Positions 8,801-16,441 of a stretch of DNA of 64,000 bases are shown here, one piece after another. The DNA lies in the NCBI RefSeq assembly GCF_015751785.1, contig NZ_JADOTY010000001.1:7006001-7070000 (forward strand). Direction: 5' to 3'. The DNA is from Micromonospora vinacea. Lineage in GTDB: Bacteria > Actinomycetota > Actinomycetes > Mycobacteriales > Micromonosporaceae. The notes beneath the pieces were generated by a model. The model ran no database searches. It was not told where the DNA came from and saw nothing but the letters and a program-made list of their open reading frames with translations. Within the stretch, counting starts at the first letter, position 1, and each line of letters starts with the position of its first letter. A program made the position numbers and the translations under genes.

Positions 8801-11485
8801 CTCCCACTCCGGGTCGTTGGTGAACCCGTTGAAGCCGGCCTTCCACGCGGTGTCGTAGTCGCCACCGGCGGTGGTCCACGCGTTGGTGCCGTCGTAGCTG
8901 TTCCAGGTCGCCGACGTCTCGTTGAAGGCGCGCTTGAGCTTGTAGACGTCGACGTACTCGTCGGTGTCCGTGCCCGGGTACAGATAGGTGTTGTACATCC
9001 GCAGCTCGGAGTTCACGATCTTGGCGTCGGCCGGGATGCCGGTCAGGGTCGGGAACTTGACCAGGCCGCGGGTGTCGCCGTAGTACGGCGAGTTGTTGCC
9101 CGGGCTGACGTACGGGTCACCGTCGTAGACGTCCACGTTCTCCGTCGGCCGCCCGGCCGCCAGGGTCGTGTCGGTCTGACCGGTGCGGTAGATCCGGGTG
9201 ATCTGGCCCGCCTTCGGCAGCATCGCCTGCTGCGTCGGGCCGGCGAGCAGCTGTCCGTCGCGGGTCTTCACCGCGACCATGTAGTAGTAGAACTTCCGGG
9301 CCATCGGGTCGGTGTTGTCCGCCGCCGTCGGCACCGCCGTGGTGTCCTGATACGTCCGGGTGCCGGTGGAGACCGGTGCGACAAGCGTCGTTCCCGAGGG
9401 GACGAAGTTCTGGTGGACGCTGCGGTGCACCTGGTATTCGACGATGTCGTCACCGGTAGCCGTGGACGGGTCGGTGTACGCCGGCCAGTCCAGCAACGCA
9501 CCAGTCGCCGCGATCGTCGTCGGGGGGTTCACCGTGACGCCCTGCCGGCCGTACGTCACGACCAGCTTCGGGAGGTTGAAGTCCCGGCGGTCGTTGTTGT
9601 AGGCGTATTCGGAGGCCTCGTAGATCGGCCCGCCGCGGCCCTTGGTCGCCTCGTCCAGGGCCTTGACCATGAACCCGTAGTTCGCCGTGCCGTTGACCCA
9701 CTCCTGCACCACGTTGCGTACCGGGAAGGAGTTCCACACGCTGGACTTGGCGTACTGCTTCACCGCGCCGGCCTTGGTGAACCGCACCGCGTCGGCGTTG
9801 GCGGTCGTGCCCGGCACGCCGTTGAGGACCACCTTGCCGGTGGTGCCCGCCACGAACGGATGCGTGCCCAGCGTCAACCATTTGCCGGCGGCAGTCGGGG
9901 TGGTCTGGTCGACGGTGTACTTCTTTGACCCGCCCGAGTAGGACACCGTGTAGGGGGCATTCGTCGGCCGGTCCGACTCGCCTACGTAGTGGACCTCGAC
10001 CTGGTAGTTGCCCGGCTCGGTGATGGTCGGCACCCAGGTGTGGGTGTCCGTCGAGAGGCTGCTGGAGTGGTACTTGTAGTCGCCGTTGATCGCCTTCGGC
10101 GTCAACGTGGTGTTACTGGAGTACGGCCACGAACCGGTCACCGAGGTGCCGGCGTCGCCGTCGTCCTTGGTGACAGTGTTGGCCGCCGGCGCACCGGCGA
10201 TGTTGGCGTTCATGTTCGCCCACGTCGCGGTGCCCTCGGCCCATGCGGCGGTGACCCGCCGGGCCTCCATCGGCACGTCGTAGGCCCAGTCCGTGTGGGT
10301 CTGGGAGTAGTAGAGCTGAAGCTGGGCGTCGTCGATCGGCGTGTTCGTCGGGATCGTGTCCAGGTTGAACTTCAGCAACGATCGCCATGCGGCGGTTGAG
10401 GTCGTGCCGACATTCAGCTGGTAGGTGTCGTTGTAGTTCGTGGTGGTGGCACCCGAGTAGATCGCCACGTCCTGCGCGTCGGCCGGCACCGGTTGGACCT
10501 TGATGGTCGGGTCGATCACCACCGGGTAGACCCGGGCCGGGTCGGCCAGCCATGCGGCGTCCGCGGACACCGTGACCGTCGTCTGCCCGTACACCTGCTG
10601 CACGCGCTGGGAGACCTTGTCGCTCCACACCTTGCCGTGCGGCGACGACGCGTCGTCCTTGTCGTCGTACATGAATGGCGCCGGCATCACGAAGACCGGC
10701 TCACCGCCGTTCGGACCCACGAAGGCGATGGAGCCGTCCTGGCGCTGCTGCGCGGTGAGGCCGGCCGTGTCGAGGGTGAACGTGTACGACACCGGCCCGC
10801 CGGGGGCCTTGCGCAGCACGATCTTTTCCTTGAGGGCAGTGGCGGTCACGTCGTAGACGACATCCGCACCACCGGCCAGGCCCTTGTAGGTGACGGTGGA
10901 ACCGGTGACCTTCGGGCTCGCACCCTTGTCGACCCCGGCCAGGCCCAGCTCGATGCTGCGGCCGTCCTGCTCGAAACGAACCAGCTCCTTGGAGCTGTCA
11001 CCGAAGAGGCTGGTGAAGGTATTGGTCCGGTTGCCCTGGACGTAGCCCTTGCCAGTGGTGGGCTTGACCGTGGTGTCGATGGGCTGGAAGCGGCCCTTGG
11101 AGTCCTTGTAGTGCAGCGGCACCGCGGAGATCTCCGCCTGGGTGCGCCCGTCGGCGAGCTGGTAGACGCGGCTGTTCGCGGTGCGCTTACCGGTCAGCTC
11201 CTTGACCCGCTTCTGCGGCGGCCACGCCTGGGCCGGCGGAGGCTTCTCCTGCACCGCCAACGCGGCGCTGACCGCCTCGGGCTTGGCCCGACCCGATCCG
11301 CTCCCACCTACCAGGTTGTCGGCGGCCTTCCCGATCCTGGAGAGGAAACCGTCGTCCTCCGCGGCGCTCGCCGCGCGGTCCGCGCTGTCGGGTTGTTGGT
11401 CCGGTAGGACCTCCATCCCGCCCAGCGTGGCCACCAGGGCCAGCGCCAGCCCCCCGATCAGGGGACCCCGCAATTTCTTCTTCAC
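2882..11485 (-). CDS. Secreted Rhs/YD-repeat polymorphic toxin with PD-(D/E)XK-like nuclease tip
   Basis: A 2867-residue protein. GTG at 11485 with GGAGGG upstream. Residues 1-30 form a signal peptide (KKKLRGPLIGGLALALVATL). About 340-450 and 770-950 are DNRLRE-type beta domains (TSTAAWRSLLKFNLDTIP; RGLVKFPTLTGIPADAK). About 468-567 is a golvesin-type beta domain, with a second copy at about 2020-2150 inserted within the YD repeats. YD/RHS repeats fill about 1250-2590, ending in the core signature MGFRDYSPGLNRFLSRDSY. A proline-rich linker and a hydrophobic pre-toxin stretch (GAAGSGYLIADAYEHEDYVG) lead to a tip of about 100 residues with RKLDIAVYG and LLGYIETKSG, the D...ExK layout of PD-(D/E)XK nucleases. 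Expected role: a secreted or surface-delivered contact-dependent toxin cutting DNA or RNA in rival cells. The tip class is inferred from the motif; the Rhs architecture is clear. Confidence 0.9.
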   Translation of the reverse strand: MKKKLRGPLIGGLALALVATLGGMEVLPDQQPDSADRAASAAEDDGFLSRIGKAADNLVGGSGSGRAKPEAVSAALAVQEKPPPAQAWPPQKRVKELTGKRTANSRVYQLADGRTQAEISAVPLHYKDSKGRFQPIDTTVKPTTGKGYVQGNRTNTFTSLFGDSSKELVRFEQDGRSIELGLAGVDKGASPKVTGSTVTYKGLAGGADVVYDVTATALKEKIVLRKAPGGPVSYTFTLDTAGLTAQQRQDGSIAFVGPNGGEPVFVMPAPFMYDDKDDASSPHGKVWSDKVSQRVQQVYGQTTVTVSADAAWLADPARVYPVVIDPTIKVQPVPADAQDVAIYSGATTTNYNDTYQLNVGTTSTAAWRSLLKFNLDTIPTNTPIDDAQLQLYYSQTHTDWAYDVPMEARRVTAAWAEGTATWANMNANIAGAPAANTVTKDDGDAGTSVTGSWPYSSNTTLTPKAINGDYKYHSSSLSTDTHTWVPTITEPGNYQVEVHYVGESDRPTNAPYTVSYSGGSKKYTVDQTTPTAAGKWLTLGTHPFVAGTTGKVVLNGVPGTTANADAVRFTKAGAVKQYAKSSVWNSFPVRNVVQEWVNGTANYGFMVKALDEATKGRGGPIYEASEYAYNNDRRDFNLPKLVVTYGRQGVTVNPPTTIAATGALLDWPAYTDPSTATGDDIVEYQVHRSVHQNFVPSGTTLVAPVSTGTRTYQDTTAVPTAADNTDPMARKFYYYMVAVKTRDGQLLAGPTQQAMLPKAGQITRIYRTGQTDTTLAAGRPTENVDVYDGDPYVSPGNNSPYYGDTRGLVKFPTLTGIPADAKIVNSELRMYNTYLYPGTDTDEYVDVYKLKRAFNETSATWNSYDGTNAWTTAGGDYDTAWKAGFNGFTNDPEWETWDVTNAVDGWVKTPASNYGLLLRQRDEANQTARAMLLSSEGAEPLLRPTLEVTYLEQTAESTYYAAATPTLTTPNSTYSVPVTLSNPTLAAWNPTDWELAYDWKRADGTTDGADTTYELRTPLPKSIPAGGTVDVTAQLKTPPSSTEGNKRTDYVLQWDLRNKLTTKKLSETVPAITPLPQNVAVAEPTSDQLGLEKFYSYAGKNTGAGGTLMNNLYAGNTVWSYDALSNPSRGLSTFVRMSYNSLDTSDTVAGYGWSLQASSLMRLGSPLDFHPNPNPTKVTMTDGDGTSHWFTWDSATSTWKSPKGVHLYLEKVTSLDCKPNTQEPKAWRLTKPDRTQFYYDCEGFLSSTVDKNGNTMTFTYEERKSNNKPTKFLRYITDAAGRKTLTIDYYAKGQSFDYINDTTWTRQSGTNLTNPKIIDHISQITDISGRKMTFTYTDKGLLGELVDGYGSSGTMGAPKTFKFAYDMTQGNKNVKLVKVTDPRGNATELQYFSPSAGDDPTWHWRTKYYTDRNDKANLTQFAYVDPDATSNIRTTVTDAENHSTGYLQDVYGRPIETTNAKNQVTKLEWDDDHNVTKLIEDNNATSTWEYDAKTGYPTEIRDAEAVKNGTPGTVLTYQRQLNGYVADLTEKTSPEGRKWIFSYEADGDLASVTDPMGTSTATAGDYTTYNTYDAFGQLDTAKDANGNSTKYSRYDANGYPQTITDSLTRATTFVYDVRGQVTTVTDALGKNTTQAYDTFGRPLDSRTPKDQAAGVYITNPAPTYDANDNVTQSTAPNGAVSTAFYDAADQLTWTKAPVDVAGDPERKTSFTYDKAGNLRTTTEPKGNLPEANPADYRTTNAYDEIYQLVSVTNAKGDKITYQYDNVGNVERVVDPRKNATTDTLDYTSTMTYDLAHRVTKATDALGKFTSSTYDKDGLVTGSTDQLGNTTLVNLDRRGKPTEVKVPYKNVSGTISYRITKYEYDQVGNTTKVISPRGVATTDDPDDFAQVTVYDALNRVKETQSAYDKDDARYTTADKTTYTYDEVGRLATMSAPPSAGQSVRNDTTYSYYDNGWTKSSSDPWDIVTSYDYNELGAQTARTLTSAGGSSNRTMSWSYFPDGKLKARSDDGVPVGKHVVLVDNSEFNNTTATGTWPTANTATNRYGIDYATHAAGTGTNVFTWQLNVPQSGTYQVYARFPTVSGAATDAKYTVNSSAGPTVKTVNQTAGAGTWVSLGSYSFAEGNAQKVTLSDQATGTVVADAVKLVRDNAADVDNEKHDYSYRYDANGNLTTITDASPGTRVDSYAVTYTNLNQVDKVTESKSGAVVNSTSFSYNENSAPLTTSHDKQYASYAYDERDLVSKVTNGKSATDASPKVTTYTYTDRGEKLKEVKGNGNTVDYTYFLDGLLKSQTEKKPNGTTLVSESVLDYDLNGNRSHDVTKKMNADNHGAYLTTISDFTYDPRDRLASLTKTGDGAGTETYVHDANNNVTSQTVKGTSTTFNYERNRLLTAVTGGATASYNYDPFGRLDTVTAAGTVIERNVYDGFDHVVENRKNNGTSTSTTKYTFDPMDRTSTKTTDAGGAKEKATTFNYLGLSGEVLDEEVAGKLTKSYQYSPWGQRLSQVTHNTDGTQEDGYYGYNPHTDVETLTDKTGDTKATYGYTAYGKNDDTQFTGIDKPDAADPTKEPYNAYRYNAKRWDQASGNYDMGFRDYSPGLNRFLSRDSYNGALADMNLGSNPFTGNRYAFGGGNPISNVELDGHIWINDGAGEYVPPPRPMPTAPAESGSSSPGPKPAPSPSAWGDGGDYPQEWVTRRDQMCSQGLVEQLCAEANRRDGAELVSWMPYVGAAGSGYLIADAYEHEDYVGAGLEAAAIVPLGRVGKLPKGVRLNKLVGDAYRDHVADFFRQAGKKVVTDADDAKALTFATPFGDRKLDIAVYGDDDSLLGYIETKSGREKADPDQLKKDEWLRANYGLTIDYVYDDMLNVLY

Positions 11486-11609
11486 CCGTTTCCCTCCGGT
11501 CTGGAGACAGACACGTCGGGTGGAGGCTAGGAACGGGCGATATACGCAGGGGCATCACTCAGCTACTTTCCAGCAGCCGCCCTGGGTTCTGGACGCCTCC
11601 GCGAGGACG

Positions 11610-14318
11610 TCAGCGGCGCAGGGTGAGGATCAGATCGGCGACCAGAGCCGTCCAGCCGGTCTGGTGCCAGGCGCCCAGGCCGGCGCCGTTGTCACCGTGG
11701 AAGTACTCGGGGAAGGCGATCAGGTCGCGCCAGTCCGGGTGGGTCTGGAACATCTGAGCGGCACCGTAGATCGGCCGTCGACCCCAGTCGTCCTGGGTGA
11801 AGAGCGAGATCAGCCGGGCGGAGAGGTCGTCGGCGATCTCGTCCAGGGTGCGCTTCACCCCGGAGCGGGTCGGGTACTCCACCTGGAGGTCGTCGCCGAA
11901 GAACGCCGCATAGTCGCGCAGCGCGCTAATCAGCAGGAAGTTCGTCGGCATCCAGATCGGACCGCGCCAGTTCGAGTTGCCCCCGAACAGGCCGCTCGTC
12001 GACTCGGCCGGCTCGTAGCCGACCGAGAACTCCTGCCCGCCGAGGGTGACCGAGAACGGCTTGTCCAGGTGCGCGCGGGACAGCGTACGGAGGCCGAAGT
12101 CGGAGAGGAACTCGTCGGGGTCGAGCATCCGGGCGAGCAGGCGGACCACCTGCTCCGGGCCGACCATGGACAGCAGCCGCTGCTGCCGGCCGTCCGGGCC
12201 GAGGCGGCGGGTGCCGATCACCTGGGCGTACTCCGGGCGGTTGGTGAGGAACCAGCGCAGCCGGGCGCCCAACTCCGGTAGGTGGTGCAGGGTCCTGGCG
12301 GTGAGCCGGGTGGTGGCGGCCAACGGCAGCAGCCCGACGACGGAACGGACCTTCAGCGGCACCTTCGTGCCGTCGGCGAGGCGCAGCACGTCGTAGAAGA
12401 AAGCATCCTCCTCGTCCCACAAACCCTGCTCGTACGCGGCGGCGGCGATGTAGGCGAAGTGCTCGAAGAACTTGGTGGCGGTGTCCACCCAGGTCCTGTC
12501 GTGTTCGGCGAGCACGATCGCCATGTCCAGCAGGTTGAGCGCGTACATGCCCATCCAGCCGGTGCCGTCGGACTGCTCCAGCACCCCGGCGACCGGCAGC
12601 GCCGCCGAGCGGTCGAACGGCCCGACGTTGTCCAGCCCGAGGAAGCCGCCCTCGAAGACGTTGTTGCCGCCGGTGTCCTTGCGGTTTACCCACCAGGTGA
12701 AGTTGAGCAGCAGCTTGTGCATCACCCGGGCCAGGAACTCGTAGTCCCGGCCGCCGTCGATCTCGAACACCTTCAGCGCGGCCCACGCGTGCACCGGCGG
12801 GTTCACGTCACCGAACGCCCACTCGTACGCCGGGATCTGCCCGTTGGGATGCAGGTACCACTCGCGCAGCAGGAGCAGGATCTGCTCCTTGGCGAAGCCC
12901 GGGTCGACCCGGGCGATGCTCACGCAGTGGAAGGCCAGGTCCCAGGCCGCGTACCAGGGGTATTCCCACGGGTCGGGCATGGAGATGACGTCGAAGCTGG
13001 TCATGTGCCACCAGGCGCTGTTGCGCCCGTGCCGACGCCCGGCCGGCGGCGGTGTCGAGCCCGGGTCGCCTTCGAGCCAGCGCTTGACGTCGAAGTGGTA
13101 GAACTGCTTGCCCCACATCAGCCCGGCGATGGCCTGCCGGGCGACCAGCGCCTCGTCGGGTGTGGCGGCCGGCGGGATCACTCCGGCGAAGAACCGGTTC
13201 GCCTCGGCCCGCCGCGCCCACACGACTGCCTCGAAGCCCTCGCTGAGGTCGGCCGGGGGCGGCGGCGCGGCCGCCGGTGGCGACGCGGTGCGGGTGAGCC
13301 GCAACCGGATCTGGCGCTGCCCGCCGGCCGGCACGTCGAGCACGTAGTGCAGCGCGCCCTTGGTGCCCTCCCGGGCCGGGTTGACGGTGGCCGCGCCGTT
13401 GACGACGTGGTCGTTGATGCCGTCCTTCGGGTACGGGGAGCGGCCGGGCAGGCCCCAGAGCCGTTCGGCGTTGGTGTCGTTGTCGCAGAGCAGCGGCACC
13501 GGGCCGCCGTCGCCCTCCAGCAGTAGTTGGCCGAGCACCCGGTGCTCCCCGACGAGCCGGGTGCCCTGGCCGGTCAGCCGGGGGATCCGGTCGCCGCCGG
13601 GCAGCCCCCAGGACCAGGTGTTACGGAACCACAGGGTGGGCAGGACGTGCAGGGTCGCCGCCTGGTCGCCCCGGTTGGCGACAGTCACCACCATGCAGAG
13701 GTCGGTCGGGGACGCCTTGGCGTAGTCGACTGTCACCGCCCAGTACCGGTCGTCGTCGAAGATCCCCGTGTCCACCAGCTCGTACTCGGTGTCGTCGCGG
13801 CCGCGCAACGCGTTCACCGCGACGAGTTCGTCGTACGGGAAGGCGGCCTGCGGGTAGTGGTAGCGCCAGCGCATCCAGGAGTGGGTGGGCGTGGAGTCCT
13901 CGTACCACCAGTACTCCTTGACGTCCTCGCCGTGGTTGCCGCCGTCGCCGCCGAGGCCGAACATCCGCTCCTTGAGGATCGGGTCCTTGCCGTTCCAGAG
14001 GGCCAGGGCGAACGCGAACGTCTGCCGTTCGTCACAGACGCCGGCCATCCCGTCTTCATTCCACCGGTAGGCTCTGGACCGCGCGTGGTCATGCGGGAAG
14101 TAGTCCCAGGCCGTACCGTGCTCGCTGTAGTCCTCCCGTACCGTCCCCCACGCCCGTTCGGACAGATAGGGACCCCATGCACGCCAGTCCTGCTCCCCCG
14201 AGTCGGCCTGGGCGAGCCGGAGCCGCTCAGCGTCGGGTGGCGAGGCGTCGGAGGACGATCGGTCAGTGATCACGTGCACATCTTTGACGTCGCCGCGGTA
14301 CTTGACCACAGCGGCCAT
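11610..14318 (-). CDS. GH63/MGH1-type glycoside hydrolase (alpha-glucosidase-like)
   Basis: A 902-residue cytosolic-looking enzyme without a signal peptide. The N-terminal third (RAWGPYLSERAWGTVREDYS, GMAGVCDERQTFAFALALWN) is the beta-sandwich part typical of bacterial GH63-like glucosidases. The C-terminal two thirds form an (alpha/alpha)6 barrel with SMPDPWEYPWYAAWDLAFHC, EGGFLGLDNVGPFDRS, NSNWRGPIWMPTNFLL and the end GAGLGAWHQTGWTALVADL. The family hydrolyses alpha-glucosidic bonds in short glucans or mannosyl/glucosyl glycerates; the substrate is not readable here. The ATG at 14318 lacks a strong ribosome site, so the start is uncertain by a few codons. It is divergent, 42 bases away, from a debranching enzyme gene, which suggests shared control and a role in glycogen or maltodextrin turnover. 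Confidence 0.8.
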   Translation of the reverse strand: MAAVVKYRGDVKDVHVITDRSSSDASPPDAERLRLAQADSGEQDWRAWGPYLSERAWGTVREDYSEHGTAWDYFPHDHARSRAYRWNEDGMAGVCDERQTFAFALALWNGKDPILKERMFGLGGDGGNHGEDVKEYWWYEDSTPTHSWMRWRYHYPQAAFPYDELVAVNALRGRDDTEYELVDTGIFDDDRYWAVTVDYAKASPTDLCMVVTVANRGDQAATLHVLPTLWFRNTWSWGLPGGDRIPRLTGQGTRLVGEHRVLGQLLLEGDGGPVPLLCDNDTNAERLWGLPGRSPYPKDGINDHVVNGAATVNPAREGTKGALHYVLDVPAGGQRQIRLRLTRTASPPAAAPPPPADLSEGFEAVVWARRAEANRFFAGVIPPAATPDEALVARQAIAGLMWGKQFYHFDVKRWLEGDPGSTPPPAGRRHGRNSAWWHMTSFDVISMPDPWEYPWYAAWDLAFHCVSIARVDPGFAKEQILLLLREWYLHPNGQIPAYEWAFGDVNPPVHAWAALKVFEIDGGRDYEFLARVMHKLLLNFTWWVNRKDTGGNNVFEGGFLGLDNVGPFDRSAALPVAGVLEQSDGTGWMGMYALNLLDMAIVLAEHDRTWVDTATKFFEHFAYIAAAAYEQGLWDEEDAFFYDVLRLADGTKVPLKVRSVVGLLPLAATTRLTARTLHHLPELGARLRWFLTNRPEYAQVIGTRRLGPDGRQQRLLSMVGPEQVVRLLARMLDPDEFLSDFGLRTLSRAHLDKPFSVTLGGQEFSVGYEPAESTSGLFGGNSNWRGPIWMPTNFLLISALRDYAAFFGDDLQVEYPTRSGVKRTLDEIADDLSARLISLFTQDDWGRRPIYGAAQMFQTHPDWRDLIAFPEYFHGDNGAGLGAWHQTGWTALVADLILTLRR

Positions 14319-14360
14319 TCTCGTCGTGGCGTGTTACACCCCGCCGCCGGTGGAGGAAAG

Positions 14361-16304
14361 TTGATCGACATTCACTTCGGCCCGCAGATCTGCGGCGACC
14401 TGACCAGCGCGGCCAGCCGGGAGTGGCTGGTCCCCGACGGCCTCGGCGGCTATGCGATGGGCACTGTCGGAGGGCTGCGGACCCGTCGCTACCACGGTCT
14501 GTTGGTGGTTCCCGGCGAAACGCCGGCGTCCCGGCAGGTGGGACTGGTCAGCCTTGATCCGGCGGTCACCCTGCCGTCCGGCGCGCGGGTACGCCTCGGC
14601 GCCCACGAGTGGGCCTCCGGCGACGTGGACCCTCGCGGCTTCGAGCTGTTGGAGCGCTTCGACCTGATCGACGGGCTACCCCGCTGGCGGTGGCGGATCG
14701 GCGCGGTGGTGATCGAACGGGAGCTGGCCATGCTGCCCGGCCGCTCCTGCGTCGCGGTGGTGCACCGGCTGGTCGCCGGTGGTCCCGTCCGGCTGGAGCT
14801 GTCGGCCGCCTGCACCTGGCGCGACGCGCACGGCGAACGACGGGCCGACGGGCCGGTCCCGCAGGTCGAGGCGGTGGCCGACGGCGCGGTGGTCGAGGGC
14901 GCGTACCGGCTCGCCGGCCCGGGCTGGGCGCCCGAGGGGCAGTGGTGGCTGGGCGTGCACCACCGCGAGGAGGCCAACCGGGGGCTGCACCCGGACGAGG
15001 ACCTCTGGTACGCGGGTCGCTTCTCCGGGGAGTTGGAACGCCCCGGTGACACGGTGTCGGTGCGGGCCTGGGCCGGTCGACTCGACGAGGAGCCGCCGCC
15101 AGCGGAGGAGATCGTGGCGACAGCGAGGCGGCGCAACCGGCAGGTGGTGGCGACGGCGAAGCCAGCCGACGACGTGGAGGCCACCCTGGCGCTGGCCGCC
15201 GACGCGTTCGTGGTGCGCACCGACCAGGCGGCGGTGGACGTGGTCGCCGGCTACCCGTGGTTCGGCGCGTGGTCGCGGGACACGATGATCTCGTACGAGG
15301 GGTTGTTCCTCTGCACCGGTCGCGCTGACGAGGGCCGGGAACTGCTGCGGGCGTACGCGGCGACGCTGTCCGAGGGGATGCTCGCCAACACTGCCGACAC
15401 CGGTCGGGTCGAGTACAACACCGTCGACGGCACGCTGTGGTTCCTGCACGCGGTGAGCCGGCACGTCACCGTCACCGGCGACACCGACCTCGGCGACGAG
15501 CTGCTGCCCGCGCTGTGCGCCGTGATCGACGCCCACACCGCCGGCACCCGGTACGGGATCCGCGTCGACCCGGCCGACGGGCTGCTCACCCAGGGCGCCG
15601 CCGGCACGGCGCTGACCTGGATGGATGCCCGGGTGTACGGGGTGCCGGTCACCCCGCGCACCGGCAAGCCGGTCGAGGTCAACGCGTTGTGGATCAACGG
15701 GCTGGCCGGGCTCGCGGAGCTGACCGAGCTGGCCGGGCAGGATGCCGGCGAGCTGTGGCGACTCCACCGGCAGGCCACCGCCTCGTTCCGGGAGCGGTTC
15801 CCGGCCCCGGCGGGCTGGCTGCACGACGTGCTGGACGCGCCCGCGCCGGCGTACCCGCTGGGTGGCGCCGCCCTGCACGACGACGACGCGTTGCGCCCCA
15901 ACCAGCTGCTGGCCTGGTCGCTGCCGTACGCGCCGATGGAGCCGGACGAGGCCACGCTGCGGCGGGTCGCGGGCGGGCTGCTCACCCCGCTCGGGCCACG
16001 CAGTCTCGCCCCGGATTCCACCGAGTTCGTGGGCCGGCACCGGGGCGGCCCGGCCGACCGGGACGGGGGCTACCACCAGGGCACCGTCTGGCCGTGGTTG
16101 CTCGGCCCGTACGTGGACGCCGCGCGTCGTGGAAAGATGTCCGTCGATGACGTATTCGTCGGCGTTGAGGCCCATTTGATGGAATATGGGTTAGGCTCGG
16201 TAAGCGAGACGGCCGATGGCCTCGCGCCGCACACCGCCACCGGGTGCCCGTTCCAGGCATGGTCGGTGGCCGAGCTGCTGCGGGTGCGGCGAAAGAGCCA
16301 GTAG
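14361..16304 (+). CDS. Glycogen debranching enzyme (amylo-alpha-1,6-glucosidase)
   Basis: 647 residues from a TTG at 14361, chosen because GGAGG lies 4 bases upstream and the frame upstream of it is shadow of the antisense gene. The N-terminal domain begins IDIHFGPQICGDLTSAASRE and includes WLVPDGLGGYAMGTVGGLRT and RRYHGLLVV, hallmarks of the bacterial archaeal-type debranching family (GDE_N). The catalytic (alpha/alpha)6 domain has YPWFGAWSRDTMISYEGLFL, ADTGRVEYNTVDGTLWFLHA and DGGYHQGTVWPWLLGPYVDA, with acidic residues where the general acid and base are expected. It removes alpha-1,6 branches from glycogen-like glucan in the cytoplasm. A GT4 glucosyltransferase follows and a GH63-type glucosidase is divergent, so the three probably serve one alpha-glucan pathway. 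Confidence 0.88.
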   Translation: MIDIHFGPQICGDLTSAASREWLVPDGLGGYAMGTVGGLRTRRYHGLLVVPGETPASRQVGLVSLDPAVTLPSGARVRLGAHEWASGDVDPRGFELLERFDLIDGLPRWRWRIGAVVIERELAMLPGRSCVAVVHRLVAGGPVRLELSAACTWRDAHGERRADGPVPQVEAVADGAVVEGAYRLAGPGWAPEGQWWLGVHHREEANRGLHPDEDLWYAGRFSGELERPGDTVSVRAWAGRLDEEPPPAEEIVATARRRNRQVVATAKPADDVEATLALAADAFVVRTDQAAVDVVAGYPWFGAWSRDTMISYEGLFLCTGRADEGRELLRAYAATLSEGMLANTADTGRVEYNTVDGTLWFLHAVSRHVTVTGDTDLGDELLPALCAVIDAHTAGTRYGIRVDPADGLLTQGAAGTALTWMDARVYGVPVTPRTGKPVEVNALWINGLAGLAELTELAGQDAGELWRLHRQATASFRERFPAPAGWLHDVLDAPAPAYPLGGAALHDDDALRPNQLLAWSLPYAPMEPDEATLRRVAGGLLTPLGPRSLAPDSTEFVGRHRGGPADRDGGYHQGTVWPWLLGPYVDAARRGKMSVDDVFVGVEAHLMEYGLGSVSETADGLAPHTATGCPFQAWSVAELLRVRRKSQ

Positions 16305-16441
16305 CGCTTTACACGACCGCAATGGTGGTGTCGCCGCTGGTTATCGCGATCCCGGCAGGATTGGCCCCGATCCAGACGCGACGGCGACACCGATTCCGGT
16401 GTCGGTCGGCGCGCGCCCGGGGACAACTCAAAGGGGGCCGC

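Noticed and set aside
3566..9928. A 2120-codon open frame on the plus strand, antisense to the rhs gene
   Set aside because: It is a composition shadow: translation is dominated by Val/Arg/Gly/Leu runs with no domain, while the minus-strand frame has clear Rhs domains, signal peptide and ribosome site.
12282..13526. A 414-codon plus-strand frame opposite the GH63 gene
   Set aside because: Val/Gly/Arg/Gln-rich shadow of a well-supported coding strand; no ribosome site and no motif.
13527..14360. Upstream extension of the debranching enzyme frame
   Set aside because: It runs antisense through the GH63 gene and reads as shadow; the TTG at 14361 has a proper ribosome site and begins the conserved domain.
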